Assembly (NCBI GenBank): GCA_947459425.1
Contig: CANHDJ010000016.1
Coordinates: 1-63,890 of the forward strand
Direction: 5' to 3'
Length of the DNA stretch: 63,890 nucleotides
From: Ignavibacteria bacterium
GTDB taxonomy: Bacteria; Bacteroidota; Ignavibacteria; Kapaibacteriales; UBA4661
Shown here: positions 1 to 10,721 of the stretch, piece by piece
How positions within the stretch are numbered: the first letter of the stretch is position 1
How the letters are laid out: every line of letters starts with the position of its first letter
Notes under the pieces: model-generated
What the model was told of the DNA's origin: nothing
The model's input: the letters and a program-made list of their open reading frames with translations, nothing else
Database searches by the model: none
Program-made: the position numbers and the translations under genes

Positions 1-373
1 AAGGCATTTTACCGGAAATTTCTTACTCCCTAAAAGAGAGCATCTGAAACTATGCGGCGTGTGATTGTCGAAGAGCGTGTGCCGTCGTGAAGTGAACGGA
101 CTGCTAAATTAGAGGTTTTCTCCGAGATATGCAAATGTTTTTTGCAAATCGTCCAATTTATTTGTCAATTCTACCAAAAATCAACACCCAAAAATACCCT
201 CAAAATACCGCCAAACCTAGCTTCTTGACATCACAATATTTTTTGCATTTTTTTTGATATTTTTTAGATTATTGCGCAAAAACTCAGAAAGCGGCATAAA
301 ACCTCGTCTTCTCGGAATACAATACGAGGCAAATCTAGGTTTTATCAGCAGTGTCATCGCCTTAAATCACAAA
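1..373. other. Left-edge region without a recognisable gene
   Basis: No reading frame here looks like a real gene: all frames are cut by stops within about 20-40 codons in the first 120 bases, and the rest is AT-rich with runs of A and T. A short tail of a gene entering from the left in frame 1 (10 codons to a TAA at 31-33) cannot be excluded. The right end abuts the transcription terminator of nrdJ. Confidence 0.4.
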
Positions 374-412
374 AAAAAGCCCGAATATTTGCTTCCAATA
401 TTCGGGCTTTTT
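374..412 (-). terminator. Rho-independent terminator of nrdJ
   Basis: A perfect 16-bp inverted repeat (AAAAAGCCCGAATATT and its complement, 374-389 and 397-412) with a 7-base loop lies 22 bases after the nrdJ stop codon. Read on the minus strand the GC-rich stem is followed by a run of eight T. The A and T flanks are symmetric enough that it may also stop transcription arriving from the left. Confidence 0.85.
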
Positions 413-433
413 GCAAAAATTCTCTTTTTTGGC

Positions 434-3400
434 TTACGAGCATCCGCTTGTTGTACCGCAATCATCACAAACGGTACACGAGCCATTACGCTTAACACGC
501 ATTGAACCACAGTTGGAGCATTGCTCCCCCGTGTAACCCTTCGCTTTTGCCTCGACAACACGTGCCGTGCGACCATTACCATTACTTGCCCCGCCACCAT
601 TGCTAAAAGCAACTTCCGCAAGCGCCGATTCAGGCATCATTGTCGTAGCGATGCTTGATGCAGGGTTACCAAGCTCTGGCGAAGCAGTTTTATTGCTCAC
701 AGGCGGCTCATCTACTGCCTTGACGTGAACAAAATCATTACGCTTCAGGTAATCATAACCAACGGAACGGAACACGTAATCCAGAATAGATGTCGCATTC
801 TTGATTGCTTCATGCCCTTCCACAAAACCAGCAGGCTCAAAGCGCGTAAAGGTGAAGGTCTCGACCAATTCTTCAAGCGGCATACCGTATTGAAGGGACT
901 TCGAGGCGAGTACGGCAAAACAATTCAGCAGCCCCTTAAATGAAGCACCTTCCTTGTACATATCAATAAAAATCTCACCAAGCGAACCATCTTCAAACTC
1001 CCCCGTGCGCAAGAACACCTTGTGTCCGCCTACATAACCTTCACGGATATGCCCCGTTCTCTTTTTCGGCAAACGGCGACGCTGGGCGCGGTGATAGACC
1101 TTCTCAACGATTTGCATTTGAACTTCTTTTGGTCCTTTTGTTTCGTCGAGGGTTTCTTCGTCACCAAGCATTAAAACTTCATCGAGGTCGCTTGCAGACG
1201 TGCTATTAAGAGGTTGCGAGAGTTTTGAACCATCGCGGTAGAGTGCATTTGCCTTTACGCCGAGTTTCCACGACTCCATGTACACATCGGCAACGTCATC
1301 CACACTCGCTTCGGCGGGCATATTTACTGTTTTTGAGATTGCACCCGAAATGAACGGCTGGACGGCAGCCATCATGCGCACGTGCGCCATGTAAGCGATG
1401 TAACGCTGCCCTTTTGAACCACATTTATTTGCGCAGTCAAAAACAGGTAAATGCTCATTTTTCAGGTGTGGAGCGCCTTCGACAGTCATTGTGCCGCAGA
1501 TGTACTCATTTGCCTCATCTATTTGCTGCTTGGTAAAACCAAGTGCCTCCAGCATATTAAAGCTAAAATCATTTAACTGCTCTTCGGTAAAATTCAGCAC
1601 CGTTTTGCAGAAATCATCACCAAGCGACCATTTATTGAAAGCAAATTTTATGTCGAACACCGCATCAAGCTGTTTCTCAATGGCATCCAGCGCGTCGGGT
1701 GTGAAGCCCTTTTCTTTGAGTGATTGACGATTGATATGCGGACAGCCTCGGAGTGTACCGTGTCCTTTGCAGTATTTCTCAATTTCCTCTATTTGCGCCG
1801 CCGAATAACCAAGACGCGAAAGAGCAATTTGTACGGACTGATTAACAATCTTGAAATAGCCACCCCCAGCAAGTTTTTTGAACTTCACAATAGCGAAATC
1901 TGGCTCTACGCCTGTCGTGTCGCAGTCCATGACTAAGCCAATCGTCCCGGTGGGCGCAATAACCGTTGTTTGGGCATTACGATAACCGTATCTCTCGCCC
2001 ATCTCTACAACTCTATCCCAGGCATCACGAGCAGCAGCCATGAGGTTTGGCGGGCAAAGTTCGTGGTTAATACCGATTGGCTTTACACTCAAGCCTTCAT
2101 ATTGATTTTCTGCCATGTTGTAAGCAGCACGGCGGTGATTGCGCATCACGCGGAGCATTGCCTCACGATTTGGCTCATAGCCCGGGAATACGCCCTGTTC
2201 CTTGGCAATTTCAGCCGACGTTGCGTATGCCTCGCCCGTCATCAAAGCAGAGATAGCGCCCGCTATCGCCAAACCTTTCGGCGAGTCGTAGGGAACACCT
2301 TGCGTCATCAAAATTGTTCCGAGATTAGCGTACCCAAGCCCCAACGTGCGGAATTTGTAGCTCAGTTCGGCAATGGTCTTTGAGGGAAATTGTGCCATTA
2401 ACACGGAAATTTCTAAGATTGTCGTCCAAATACGCGCTCCATGCTTGAAATCATCAACTTTGAATGTGCCATCTTCCTCAACAAAATGGGCAAGATTCAG
2501 GCTCGCCAGATTACAAGCAGTGTCGTCGAGGAACATGTACTCACTGCAAGGATTAGAGCCATTGATGCGCCCATCCGCCGGACAGGTATGCCACTCGTTA
2601 ATGGTCGTATCGTACTGCAATCCCGGGTCAGCAGATTTCCACGCACTAACAGCGATTTTACGCCATAACTCACGAGCGCGAACGGTTTTCGCAACGCCGC
2701 CAGTGGTACGCTTAATCAAATTCCATTCTTTGTCTTCGACCACAGCCCGCATAAACTCTGCCGTTACACGCACCGTGTTATTAGAATTTTGACCACTGAC
2801 TGTATTGTACGCTTCGGATTCATAATGGGTATCAAACGTGTCAAAATCAAGCGTCGTAAAGCCTTGTTCAACAAGTGCGAGAGTGCGGAAAATGTAGCTT
2901 TGTGGCACTTCTGCGATGACGGCTTTACGCACAGCGCGGGCAAGATTCGTATTCGTTTTCATATCCGCACCGCCCGCCAAAGCAGCATCCATAATGCCTT
3001 GCAGTGCATTGGCAGTGATTTTTGAACCCGCTACTAATGCCGCTACTTTTTCTTCTTCTTTGGCTTTCCATTCGATAAATTCTTCAATATCCGGGTGGTC
3101 GGCGTTCAAAATGACCATTTTTGCTGCACGGCGTGTTGTTCCACCGGATTTGATTGCTCCGGCTGCACGGTCATAAATCTTCAAAAAGCTCATCAAACCT
3201 GAAGAAGAGCCGCCACCGGAGAGTTTTTCACCGGAAGCACGAAGAGACGAAAAGTTTGTACCCGTGCCGGAACCATATTTGAAGATTCGTGCTTCGCGCA
3301 CGGCAAGGTCGAAAATACCGCCGTCATTGACTAAATCATCTTCGACAGACTGAATAAAACAGGCGTGCGGCTGTGGGTGCGAGTAAGCATCTTCGGAAGC

Positions 3401-3907
3401 AACCAATTCCTTAGAATCGGGGTCAATGTAAAAATGTCCTTGTGATTTCCCCGTAATGCCGTAAGCAAAGTTTAACCCTGTATTGAACCATTGCGGAGAA
3501 TTGGGTGCAGCCATTTGGCGAAGCAGCATATATGCGCTTTCGTCATAAAACGCCTGTGCATCATCGGGAGAGTCAAAATACCCATATTTTTCACCCCAAA
3601 AGCGCCAACATCCTGCCAAGCGATGAACAACCTGTTTGACCGAGCGCTCTGCGCCTGTTTTCGGTGTGCCGTTTTCATCAAGTAAGGGCTTACCGTCAGC
3701 GCCCACTTCTGGTACGCCGGCTTTGCGGAAATATTTCTGTGCGAGGATGTCGGTGGCGACTTGCGACCACTGCTTCGGAACTTCAATGTCAGTCATTTGG
3801 AACACCACCGAACCATCGGTATTGCGCAGCGTGGATGCGCGATAGGTGTACTCAAATAGGTCATAGACGTTTACGCCCGCTTGCGTAAAACGGCGTTGAA
3901 TCTTCAT
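434..3907 (-). CDS. nrdJ: Adenosylcobalamin-dependent (class II) ribonucleotide reductase
   Basis: Reduces ribonucleotides to deoxyribonucleotides using a B12-generated radical, so it needs no oxygen and no small subunit. The 1157 residues match the long class II form. Visible landmarks are the ACFI segment near residue 182, the glycine-rich [12 protein letters not shown] region, the [21 protein letters not shown] block with the conserved NPCSE, the APTGTIG phosphate loop, and a C-terminal Cys-rich tail (CSNCG...[14 protein letters not shown]) that resembles the zinc-ribbon/redox tail of this family. It is a single-gene unit with its own terminator. I saw no cobalamin riboswitch in the 206 bases upstream. 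Class II enzymes let the host make DNA with or without oxygen; no other reductase class is visible in the window. Confidence 0.96.
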   Translation of the reverse strand: MKIQRRFTQAGVNVYDLFEYTYRASTLRNTDGSVVFQMTDIEVPKQWSQVATDILAQKYFRKAGVPEVGADGKPLLDENGTPKTGAERSVKQVVHRLAGCWRFWGEKYGYFDSPDDAQAFYDESAYMLLRQMAAPNSPQWFNTGLNFAYGITGKSQGHFYIDPDSKELVASEDAYSHPQPHACFIQSVEDDLVNDGGIFDLAVREARIFKYGSGTGTNFSSLRASGEKLSGGGSSSGLMSFLKIYDRAAGAIKSGGTTRRAAKMVILNADHPDIEEFIEWKAKEEEKVAALVAGSKITANALQGIMDAALAGGADMKTNTNLARAVRKAVIAEVPQSYIFRTLALVEQGFTTLDFDTFDTHYESEAYNTVSGQNSNNTVRVTAEFMRAVVEDKEWNLIKRTTGGVAKTVRARELWRKIAVSAWKSADPGLQYDTTINEWHTCPADGRINGSNPCSEYMFLDDTACNLASLNLAHFVEEDGTFKVDDFKHGARIWTTILEISVLMAQFPSKTIAELSYKFRTLGLGYANLGTILMTQGVPYDSPKGLAIAGAISALMTGEAYATSAEIAKEQGVFPGYEPNREAMLRVMRNHRRAAYNMAENQYEGLSVKPIGINHELCPPNLMAAARDAWDRVVEMGERYGYRNAQTTVIAPTGTIGLVMDCDTTGVEPDFAIVKFKKLAGGGYFKIVNQSVQIALSRLGYSAAQIEEIEKYCKGHGTLRGCPHINRQSLKEKGFTPDALDAIEKQLDAVFDIKFAFNKWSLGDDFCKTVLNFTEEQLNDFSFNMLEALGFTKQQIDEANEYICGTMTVEGAPHLKNEHLPVFDCANKCGSKGQRYIAYMAHVRMMAAVQPFISGAISKTVNMPAEASVDDVADVYMESWKLGVKANALYRDGSKLSQPLNSTSASDLDEVLMLGDEETLDETKGPKEVQMQIVEKVYHRAQRRRLPKKRTGHIREGYVGGHKVFLRTGEFEDGSLGEIFIDMYKEGASFKGLLNCFAVLASKSLQYGMPLEELVETFTFTRFEPAGFVEGHEAIKNATSILDYVFRSVGYDYLKRNDFVHVKAVDEPPVSNKTASPELGNPASSIATTMMPESALAEVAFSNGGGASNGNGRTARVVEAKAKGYTGEQCSNCGSMRVKRNGSCTVCDDCGTTSGCS

Positions 3908-3930
3908 GCCAAAACTCCGCTAAAATGCTA

Positions 3931-3938
3931 CAAATATA
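3931..3938 (-). promoter_or_regulatory. Possible nrdJ promoter, -7 element
   Basis: On the minus strand the octamer TATATTTG fits the Bacteroidota -7 consensus TAnnTTTG and lies 24 bases before the nrdJ start codon. I could not find a matching TTTG about 19 bases further upstream, so this is only half a promoter. Confidence 0.35.
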
Positions 3939-4113
3939 GGGTTTATGGGGTGTGCGTTCTTTTATGCTGCACGAACAATAAACTTACGAACTTTCCCCGA
4001 AATACGCCACGCGAAAAATTTTCCACATATAGCAATTCTTGTTTCTTTTTTGCATATTTCTTTCAGCCCTGATGAACACTAGCGTTCAGAGCTACACGGA
4101 CTGTGCATTTTGC

Positions 4114-7100
4114 TTAACGCACTGCATTTTCTATGACAATATTCACTGTGCGGCAATAGAAGCGCCCTTCGGGGGTGGTATTATCGTGGAGAAGACCTTC
4201 GCGCCCGCGCCCTTCAATGCTTGCGTCGGGGCGGTTTAGCATAGCGGCTGTGGCAGATGCACGTTGGAGAGAAAGGATTTTATTTGTTTGAGCGTTACCT
4301 GTGCGGTCAGTATAACCCGTAATCGCAATGCGAGATTCTGTGCGTATTTGCTTACGGACTATCTCCAAAATATTGGCGTTTTGACCGCTGACTTCCGCCT
4401 TATTAAAATCAAAAAGTAGCAAACCAAAGGTATTCACTTCTTTGTCAGCAATTTTAGCGGCACGTTTTTTTGCGATGGAAACTATCTCGACAGGCAAACT
4501 CCCTGAAGCAACAGTGTTCGCACCACTTTCATCATTAACGCTGAGTGAATACTGCACAGGAACCGTGAGTTTCGGCGCGGTATTATTTTCCTGCGAAGTA
4601 TTCCATTCTATGCGGTCTAGCGGCTTTCCTGTGCCGCTAACACTTTTAAGGGTCTGAGTTGTGCGTTTAGCTTTTGTGCCAGTGCTTTGCCCAATGGTGA
4701 CATTCCATGTAGTGAGATTCACTTGCGAGGTCGCATTCGTGCGAAGTCTCAACACAGGCGGAATCACCGCGCGCAACGTGTCTTGGGAAATAACCACGTC
4801 CGTCAAGTCAGGCGTGGACGGGATAATTTCCACACGCTGATTTTCAGCCAATCCATCTGGTGTCTGCTCATTGGAAAATTTTTCCGGTAATATGCGAAAC
4901 TGCGTTATGATGCGGTCTTCAGCGATTCCCCAGACCGTGTGCAGGTAGTCTTTCACCGCCAGCGCCCGTGCTTCGGAGAGCCGCACGTCATCTTGTGCCG
5001 TCAGACGGGAAAGAAGCCCCCCAAAAGGCGCAGAAATGCTTGCTTGCGTCGGCACACTACTGGATGGGATTGCGAGTGAATCTGTCGTACCTGTATTGGT
5101 GCGGCTTTTAGGCAGAATGGATGGGGCGGGGGCAGCAAGAGTAAATTTTTCTTTCGATGATTTACATCCCACTAAGGTCAGTTTTGATGCGGTATTCAGC
5201 ACCATTCGGCTGCCAATGATATTCAGCATATTCCGATAGACTTCGAGCGTTGATTCGGCAGAAAGAATTTTTTCAAACGGCTGTTTGGTCTCAATGATGC
5301 GCCGTACCTGCTCTGGCGAAAGCCGATTGTAACGCTTCGGCAAAGCAAAGGAATTATTATCGAAAAAGATATAGTTCAAAAGCGGGTGCATCGTCGTTGC
5401 CAGAAATTCTTCGACACGCAAGGACTGGATCGGGTACTCGACGCTATCCTTGCGGGCAGCATTGGGGTTGGGCTTCAGCCCATAGCCTTGAATATAGGCG
5501 GAAATCGTGGAGCCACCTGTCCCGAAAAGCTGCACCATTGCCGGACTTCCTAAGCCATTATAGCCAATTTGCAGTTGACAGGAAGTTCGCCCTGCGGTGG
5601 TGGGCTTGTACCGAATGCGCAAAGACATTGTTGCTTGCGGATACAAAATATACGATGTGTCAGTTTTTATGATTTGCGCTCCATTGCCTACTAAACGAAA
5701 ATCCGACGTATTGGGTCCAGCAAAAGCAATGCTTGTGATGACGACGGGCTGCAAACTAACATTTTTCAACACTGCCACGAGCGTATCACGTTGTTGTTTA
5801 ATTTTTACCTCTTCAAAATCAATAGTTCGATTTGTCACAACAATAAGCGGCGAAGCACCCGCACCAACGATAGAGTATTGAAGTGTATCGGCTTGTGAAA
5901 TAATGCGCATTGTTGCCGTGCGGTCGCCTGTACCAAGCGGGCGGAAGCGTAACTCAAGATTACGTGAGCTTTTCGGGGGAATAATGCACGGCGCAGCCCC
6001 GGAAACGATGCTGAAATCGGTTGCATTTTCACCCAAAAACGCAATATTATCAATCCGCAAGGGCGATAAATCATTGTTTTGAATAAATGCCGACAATACA
6101 GAATCCTTTGCTTCACCGCGCAGTTGTCGCCCCATATTCACATCGCGGGCGGCAAATCGCGGTGCCGTAATCGTAAATGGTGCAAGGGAAACGACCTCTT
6201 GCACAGCGCTTGTATCGGGCTGCCAGACAAGCGGACGTGATTGAAAGGTGCTACCGACGGAGATAGATGCCGTCGTATTAACGCGCCAAAAATACGCCTT
6301 ACGGTCGGTACCGACAGTCGAGGCATATCGCCCATCGCGGGAGAATGCAATATCAAAGACCTCTCCGGCGTGTCCACTCATAGCCATCATATTTTGGTCG
6401 GCGTGCGCCCGCAACCACACTTCATCCGAAGCCCCAGCGCCGCCCAAGACTTGTACCGTACGCCCCGTCTCAATATCCCAAATCCGCGCCGTGCGGTCAC
6501 CACTCACGCTGGCAAGCGCCGAACCATCGGGCGTAAAGACAACCTTGCGCACAACGCCCTGATGACCGCGTAAATTCTGCACCCACCCGCCATTTTTACC
6601 ATTCCAAATTTTTATCGTACTATCGGCGCTGCACGTCACAACGCGGTTTCCATCGGGAGAAAATATCCCCGCAATAACAATGCTTCTATGACCGCCGAGC
6701 CGCTCTAATGCAATCCCTTTTTTTGTATCCCAAATCCTAGCAGTCGCATCAGCACTGGTCGTGAGCAGTTTCGAGCCATCCGGCGAAAAGGCAACACTAA
6801 AAACGACATCGTTATGAGCGGTAAGTTTATAGAGAAGTTCACCCGTTTTTGCGTCCCAAATCATCGCAAGACTGTCTGCTCCTGCTGTTGCAACCAGCGT
6901 GCCGTCTGGCGAAAAGACGGCATCATAGACGGGACCATTATGCTTAAAAGTATGAATAGTTTCGGCATTTTCGGTGTACCAGACCTTTGCGGTACTATCC
7001 AGACTTGCCGTCACAATGCGGCTTGCGCCCGTATTTTCGGGAGCAAATTGCAGTGCTGTAATTGCGTCAAAATGGTCATAATACACATCCGTTAAATCAC

Positions 7101-8871
7101 CACTCTGTGCATCCCAAATCCTAACGGTTCCTTCAATGAAGCCGGCTACGACATATTTTCCATTCGGTGAAACAATAAGTTTTCCCGGAAGAGCCGCATT
7201 TTTTCGTTGCCCAAATTGATTGCTGAAAAAAATCTGCCCCATTGACCCCGTGTTAATGTCCCATGCCCGCGCAACACCGCCCGCACCAAGGGTTACCGCC
7301 GTTCTGCTATCGGGCAAAAATGCCGCACTGCTCATAAAATCCTTGAAACTCGACAATTTTGGAGCTTGAATCTGTCGGAGGCGCACCAGTGCTTGATTTG
7401 TCGGCTGCGTAGGAATACGCCAATCCGAGCGCAAGCCACTTGTGGCGGGAATGACGGTTTGCCACGACGCACCACGATTACGACTAAAATCAACAGTCAC
7501 CGCTTCCGACGGCATGATTCCTTTCCAAACAAGCGTCGTATCACTTCCGGCAACATAACTCTCACCGCCATTTGGCTCAATGAGAGCCAACGTGGTCTGC
7601 TGAGGTTTTTTGCCCGGAAAACCGCCTGAAGCATAGAGTGTACGACCTCCGCAGACGTTATCGCTGATGGTAAATTTTGTGTACGCATACCCGGAATCGG
7701 TCGGAGTAAATTTCACCGACAACACCTTGCGCTGCCCCGGTTTGAGCTGGAAATAGGTTGGCGAAATGCTGAAGCGGTCATCGGAGCTTTCGATATTGCT
7801 TACAGTGAAGTTGCTATTGCGGGCGCGGACGATAAGTTTGAGTTCACGAGAAGAGCGGGGTGGCACTCCACCAAAGCCAATATTCTCACTCGAAAACTCC
7901 AGCGCCGTAATCGCTTTTGCCGGAATGTCGTAGCTGAGAGTCTGCGAGAGCGCCCGTGAAGGCAAAGAAAACGTCGTGTTCATGCGGCTAACATTACAGG
8001 CTTTCTCGCTCATCCATGCTATTTCGCACGGGCGATTGCCTAAAGCGAGTTGTAGTAGTACACGGTAAATCTGCTCGGCTTGTTGAATGCTTGTCACGTT
8101 CTCAAAGCACTCGCCGCCTGTTTTGCGGGCAATATTCTTCAAAATATCCGGTGCAGACATTCCAAGCGTAATACAATAAATCGTGACACCATCGTTTTTT
8201 GCAACATCAACAATCTGCTCTTCATTGCCACCACCAAGCCCATCGGTGAGGAAAATAATGATGCGGCGGCTATTTTTGGCGTTTTGTGCGACGTACAACC
8301 CGCCCGCAATCGGCTTCAAAAGACCCATGTCGTAATCCGTACCACCCATTGGCTTGAGCGAATTGACAGCTTTGATGAGGCGCTTGCGATCTTGCGTAAA
8401 ATCTTGATTCAGATAATTATTATGGTCATAACTCGTGATAGCACATTCAACATTTTCCTCTGGCATTGCCTGAATCCAAGCACGTGCGGCTGTTTGAGCA
8501 AGTGTTAGATTGGGAACACCACCGACACCTTCGCTCATGGAACCGGAAACATCCAGCGTCAACACGACGGAGAGTGATTTTGCGATGCCTTGAGGAGGGC
8601 AGGTAGCACTTGTGACAATGCGCAGCACACCATTTTCACGAATAGCAAAATCACGGGAGGAAAGGTCGAGAATTGGCTTCCCCTCCGCATCTTGGGCAAA
8701 AAACTTTGCTCGCACAAGCGGAAAAGCCGATGCGTTGACATCGTATATCGTGAGCGATTGCGCATGGAGCGACATATTCGGAAGTCCGACGAAAACAGCA
8801 CAATACGCTGCACAGCACAGGGCTATGCGCAGGAGGCGAGAAAGGAGATTCTGACGGTAAAGATAGGGCAT
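4114..8871 (-). CDS. Exported VWA / WD40 / twin OmpA-like protein, 1585 residues
   Basis: A very large envelope protein. In order: a signal peptide (about 1-38, ending SLHAQ); a von Willebrand A domain (about 80-290) with the metal-site motif DVSGSMS and TDGLGGG; Ig-like/ASPM-type beta domains (about 300-500); a WD40 propeller with eight recognisable repeats ending in WD or similar (about 505-870); more Ig-like choice-of-anchor segments; a first, degenerate OmpA-like segment (YIFFDNNSFALP, then LSEARALAVKDYL, about 1160-1360); and a C-terminal OmpA domain (about 1475-1585) with the peptidoglycan-binding pattern GYTDRTGNAQTNKILSLQRA. This suggests a periplasmic or surface scaffold tethered to peptidoglycan. 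Multi-domain WD40/OmpA proteins occur in Bacteroidota relatives; the exact role is unknown. It has no operon partner closer than 43 bases upstream (the DUF3299-like gene). Confidence 0.88.
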   Translation of the reverse strand: MPYLYRQNLLSRLLRIALCCAAYCAVFVGLPNMSLHAQSLTIYDVNASAFPLVRAKFFAQDAEGKPILDLSSRDFAIRENGVLRIVTSATCPPQGIAKSLSVVLTLDVSGSMSEGVGGVPNLTLAQTAARAWIQAMPEENVECAITSYDHNNYLNQDFTQDRKRLIKAVNSLKPMGGTDYDMGLLKPIAGGLYVAQNAKNSRRIIIFLTDGLGGGNEEQIVDVAKNDGVTIYCITLGMSAPDILKNIARKTGGECFENVTSIQQAEQIYRVLLQLALGNRPCEIAWMSEKACNVSRMNTTFSLPSRALSQTLSYDIPAKAITALEFSSENIGFGGVPPRSSRELKLIVRARNSNFTVSNIESSDDRFSISPTYFQLKPGQRKVLSVKFTPTDSGYAYTKFTISDNVCGGRTLYASGGFPGKKPQQTTLALIEPNGGESYVAGSDTTLVWKGIMPSEAVTVDFSRNRGASWQTVIPATSGLRSDWRIPTQPTNQALVRLRQIQAPKLSSFKDFMSSAAFLPDSRTAVTLGAGGVARAWDINTGSMGQIFFSNQFGQRKNAALPGKLIVSPNGKYVVAGFIEGTVRIWDAQSGDLTDVYYDHFDAITALQFAPENTGASRIVTASLDSTAKVWYTENAETIHTFKHNGPVYDAVFSPDGTLVATAGADSLAMIWDAKTGELLYKLTAHNDVVFSVAFSPDGSKLLTTSADATARIWDTKKGIALERLGGHRSIVIAGIFSPDGNRVVTCSADSTIKIWNGKNGGWVQNLRGHQGVVRKVVFTPDGSALASVSGDRTARIWDIETGRTVQVLGGAGASDEVWLRAHADQNMMAMSGHAGEVFDIAFSRDGRYASTVGTDRKAYFWRVNTTASISVGSTFQSRPLVWQPDTSAVQEVVSLAPFTITAPRFAARDVNMGRQLRGEAKDSVLSAFIQNNDLSPLRIDNIAFLGENATDFSIVSGAAPCIIPPKSSRNLELRFRPLGTGDRTATMRIISQADTLQYSIVGAGASPLIVVTNRTIDFEEVKIKQQRDTLVAVLKNVSLQPVVITSIAFAGPNTSDFRLVGNGAQIIKTDTSYILYPQATMSLRIRYKPTTAGRTSCQLQIGYNGLGSPAMVQLFGTGGSTISAYIQGYGLKPNPNAARKDSVEYPIQSLRVEEFLATTMHPLLNYIFFDNNSFALPKRYNRLSPEQVRRIIETKQPFEKILSAESTLEVYRNMLNIIGSRMVLNTASKLTLVGCKSSKEKFTLAAPAPSILPKSRTNTGTTDSLAIPSSSVPTQASISAPFGGLLSRLTAQDDVRLSEARALAVKDYLHTVWGIAEDRIITQFRILPEKFSNEQTPDGLAENQRVEIIPSTPDLTDVVISQDTLRAVIPPVLRLRTNATSQVNLTTWNVTIGQSTGTKAKRTTQTLKSVSGTGKPLDRIEWNTSQENNTAPKLTVPVQYSLSVNDESGANTVASGSLPVEIVSIAKKRAAKIADKEVNTFGLLLFDFNKAEVSGQNANILEIVRKQIRTESRIAITGYTDRTGNAQTNKILSLQRASATAAMLNRPDASIEGRGREGLLHDNTTPEGRFYCRTVNIVIENAVR

Positions 8872-8913
8872 GATACTTACTTGAGAGGTTCACTGTGGTT
8901 GAGTATTGCCTTT

Positions 8914-9417
8914 TTAGACAACTTCATCACATTCGACGGTGTACATAATATCGGCAAATTCATCGCCAACACTCGTATTGACAATGAGTTTACCGCGCAC
9001 CCGCACCACTCCGCCTTTGTACTGGGTGAGTTTACCTTTTTTCATCTGCACAAATACGACTTCATTCACCCGAAGCGGCGGATGACAAAAACAATTCATC
9101 GGCGGGGAAGAAGCAAGGACAAATTCGTCAATATCCTCTAATTGCGTCAGTGCCGCCATAAAACCCATAATTTCAACGCTTTTACCATTAAACTCCATCA
9201 CATCCTGTGGCGGTTTTTTGCCCGGAATATAGAGCCGCAAAGTGCGGAATGATAGCGTCTGATAGGTATTTAGCGCCGGAACAAGACTCGCCGAAAGAGG
9301 GTGCAGTGCGCCGCTCACGAGCGTTGAAGCGCTTTGGTGCGTCGGTAAGCCAATCATCATTGTTGCCATCAGAAGCAGATAGCAAGTGGCTTTGCGAAAG
9401 AATGATATGTTTTTCAT
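8914..9417 (-). CDS. Exported DUF3299-like protein
   Basis: 167 residues with an N-terminal hydrophobic signal (about 5-30). The core, GKSVEIMGFMAAL followed by FVLASSPPMNCFCHPPLRVN and then a VRVRGKL strand, resembles DUF3299, whose members carry a Cys near a proline-rich PPPPxNQ segment. DUF3299 proteins are periplasmic or lipoprotein partners often found near metal or lipoprotein export genes; the function is not established. The start codon overlaps the stop of the upstream gene as ATGA, so the two are translationally coupled. The 43-base gap to the giant VWA protein downstream allows one transcript. Confidence 0.6.
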   Translation of the reverse strand: MKNISFFRKATCYLLLMATMMIGLPTHQSASTLVSGALHPLSASLVPALNTYQTLSFRTLRLYIPGKKPPQDVMEFNGKSVEIMGFMAALTQLEDIDEFVLASSPPMNCFCHPPLRVNEVVFVQMKKGKLTQYKGGVVRVRGKLIVNTSVGDEFADIMYTVECDEVV

Positions 9418-10688
9418 GGTTGTACAAATGTAATGGTGATTGTTTCGTCATCGTCGTCATCCCACGACGGGTACTGCACGGGATTCTTGCCGTGCGATGC
9501 GCGTATTTCGGGTTTGAGAAGTGGCGGTTCGTCCACCGAAATCTCTTCCAAAATACAATCAAAACGCCAACTCATGCCAAAATCGAAAAGATAGCGAATA
9601 TGCTGTTTCGGATACAGACCAGCTCCACCAATCAAGATTTCATCAGCGCCGTTGTCATAATCGTACGAGCGCGGGTCGTTGATTTGCTGTTTCGAGCGAA
9701 AATCTTTACCATCAAGCCCAAAAAGGTACAAATGGTCGTCGTCGAAGTCAAATGCTTTTTGAATTGCACGGTGAAAATCGTCGAATGTATGTTGAGCATC
9801 AAGCGCAATACGCCGCCAGACCGATGCGTCAAGCGATACTTTGAACACATACACGCCCGGTCGCAAGTCCGTCTCGGCTGTATCTTCCGGCAAACAGCGC
9901 CGCAACTCACCTTCAGGGAAGAGTGCTTGAAATGGCTCGAAAAAGACGGGACGGAGTTTACTATCATCATCTTCCTGTTCCGACTCAACAAAATCAGAAT
10001 ACCACTTCTTAAGAGGGCGGTGTTCAAGAAGAACTGGTAGAAAAGCATTACCAAAAGCAGTAGCAAAGAGGTTTTTACCGACAAACTGTCGCGGAGTGGC
10101 GTAGTTTTTTTTGTTGTTGGTATCCTGCTCCACACGCCAAAACCCAAAATAGGAGAGATACAAAACAAAATTTGCGTACTTCCAATGAGTTTCAGTATGG
10201 ATTTTAGCGCCGGGCTTTGTTTTTACCGCATCATTTGCCAAATTCGGTAGAATAAAAAAGCTGCTAAAACTGTACCCATCACCTAAATCCTCCGACCAGT
10301 CTGTTCGGTGCCAGAATGTTTCCAAGAGAACCATATACTGTTCTGTGGGCGTAAAGGACTGAAACACTGCCAAACGGTCAGCCACAGGCTGAAAAAGAAA
10401 ATATTTACCTTTCGTTGGCTCTATCTCTAGGCGATACAGACCGCTATTTAGCAAGAGAGCATAAAACAGCATCAGTTGAGGATAAAACTTCATCTGCGAA
10501 CGCTCAGTCATCCCTTGATGTGGATTAGCGAGCAGAGCATTAAGAGCGTAAGCGTGTTTAATCTGCATGAGCCACGTTGTCAAGCTAAATTGCGGTTTGT
10601 GCTGGTCAATGTACTCAATGAAATGCGCTAAATCTTCCAAGAGTGTTGTTGGCTCAGAATATGTGATGGGGGCGAGAGGGGTAGCCAT
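9414..10688 (-). CDS. pRiA4b ORF-3-like domain protein
   Basis: 424 residues. The C-terminal third carries the pattern of the plasmid pRiA4b ORF-3 family: YVFKVSLDASVWRRIALDA, then TFDDFHRAIQKAFDFDDDHLYLF and, near the end, IRYLFDFGMSWRF. The N-terminal 250 residues are a helical region I do not recognise. This family is common on plasmids, in IS1096-type elements and in chromosomes of Bacteroidota; its biochemical role is not known. No transposase or resolvase is next to it here. It overlaps the following DUF3299-like gene by four bases. Confidence 0.75.
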   Translation of the reverse strand: MATPLAPITYSEPTTLLEDLAHFIEYIDQHKPQFSLTTWLMQIKHAYALNALLANPHQGMTERSQMKFYPQLMLFYALLLNSGLYRLEIEPTKGKYFLFQPVADRLAVFQSFTPTEQYMVLLETFWHRTDWSEDLGDGYSFSSFFILPNLANDAVKTKPGAKIHTETHWKYANFVLYLSYFGFWRVEQDTNNKKNYATPRQFVGKNLFATAFGNAFLPVLLEHRPLKKWYSDFVESEQEDDDSKLRPVFFEPFQALFPEGELRRCLPEDTAETDLRPGVYVFKVSLDASVWRRIALDAQHTFDDFHRAIQKAFDFDDDHLYLFGLDGKDFRSKQQINDPRSYDYDNGADEILIGGAGLYPKQHIRYLFDFGMSWRFDCILEEISVDEPPLLKPEIRASHGKNPVQYPSWDDDDDETITITFVQP

Positions 10689-10721
10689 ATTCGATGAATG
10701 AGAACGATGAAATTTACGGTA

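Noticed and set aside
10..22. 13-mer TACCGGAAATTTC shared with 52385-52397
   Set aside because: A 13-base match is expected many times by chance in 64 kb and flanks do not align.
3908..4060. NrdR boxes or a cobalamin riboswitch upstream of nrdJ
   Set aside because: Only single AT-rich half-matches (CCACATATAGCA) are present, not paired at the usual spacing, and no B12-box-like element was found.
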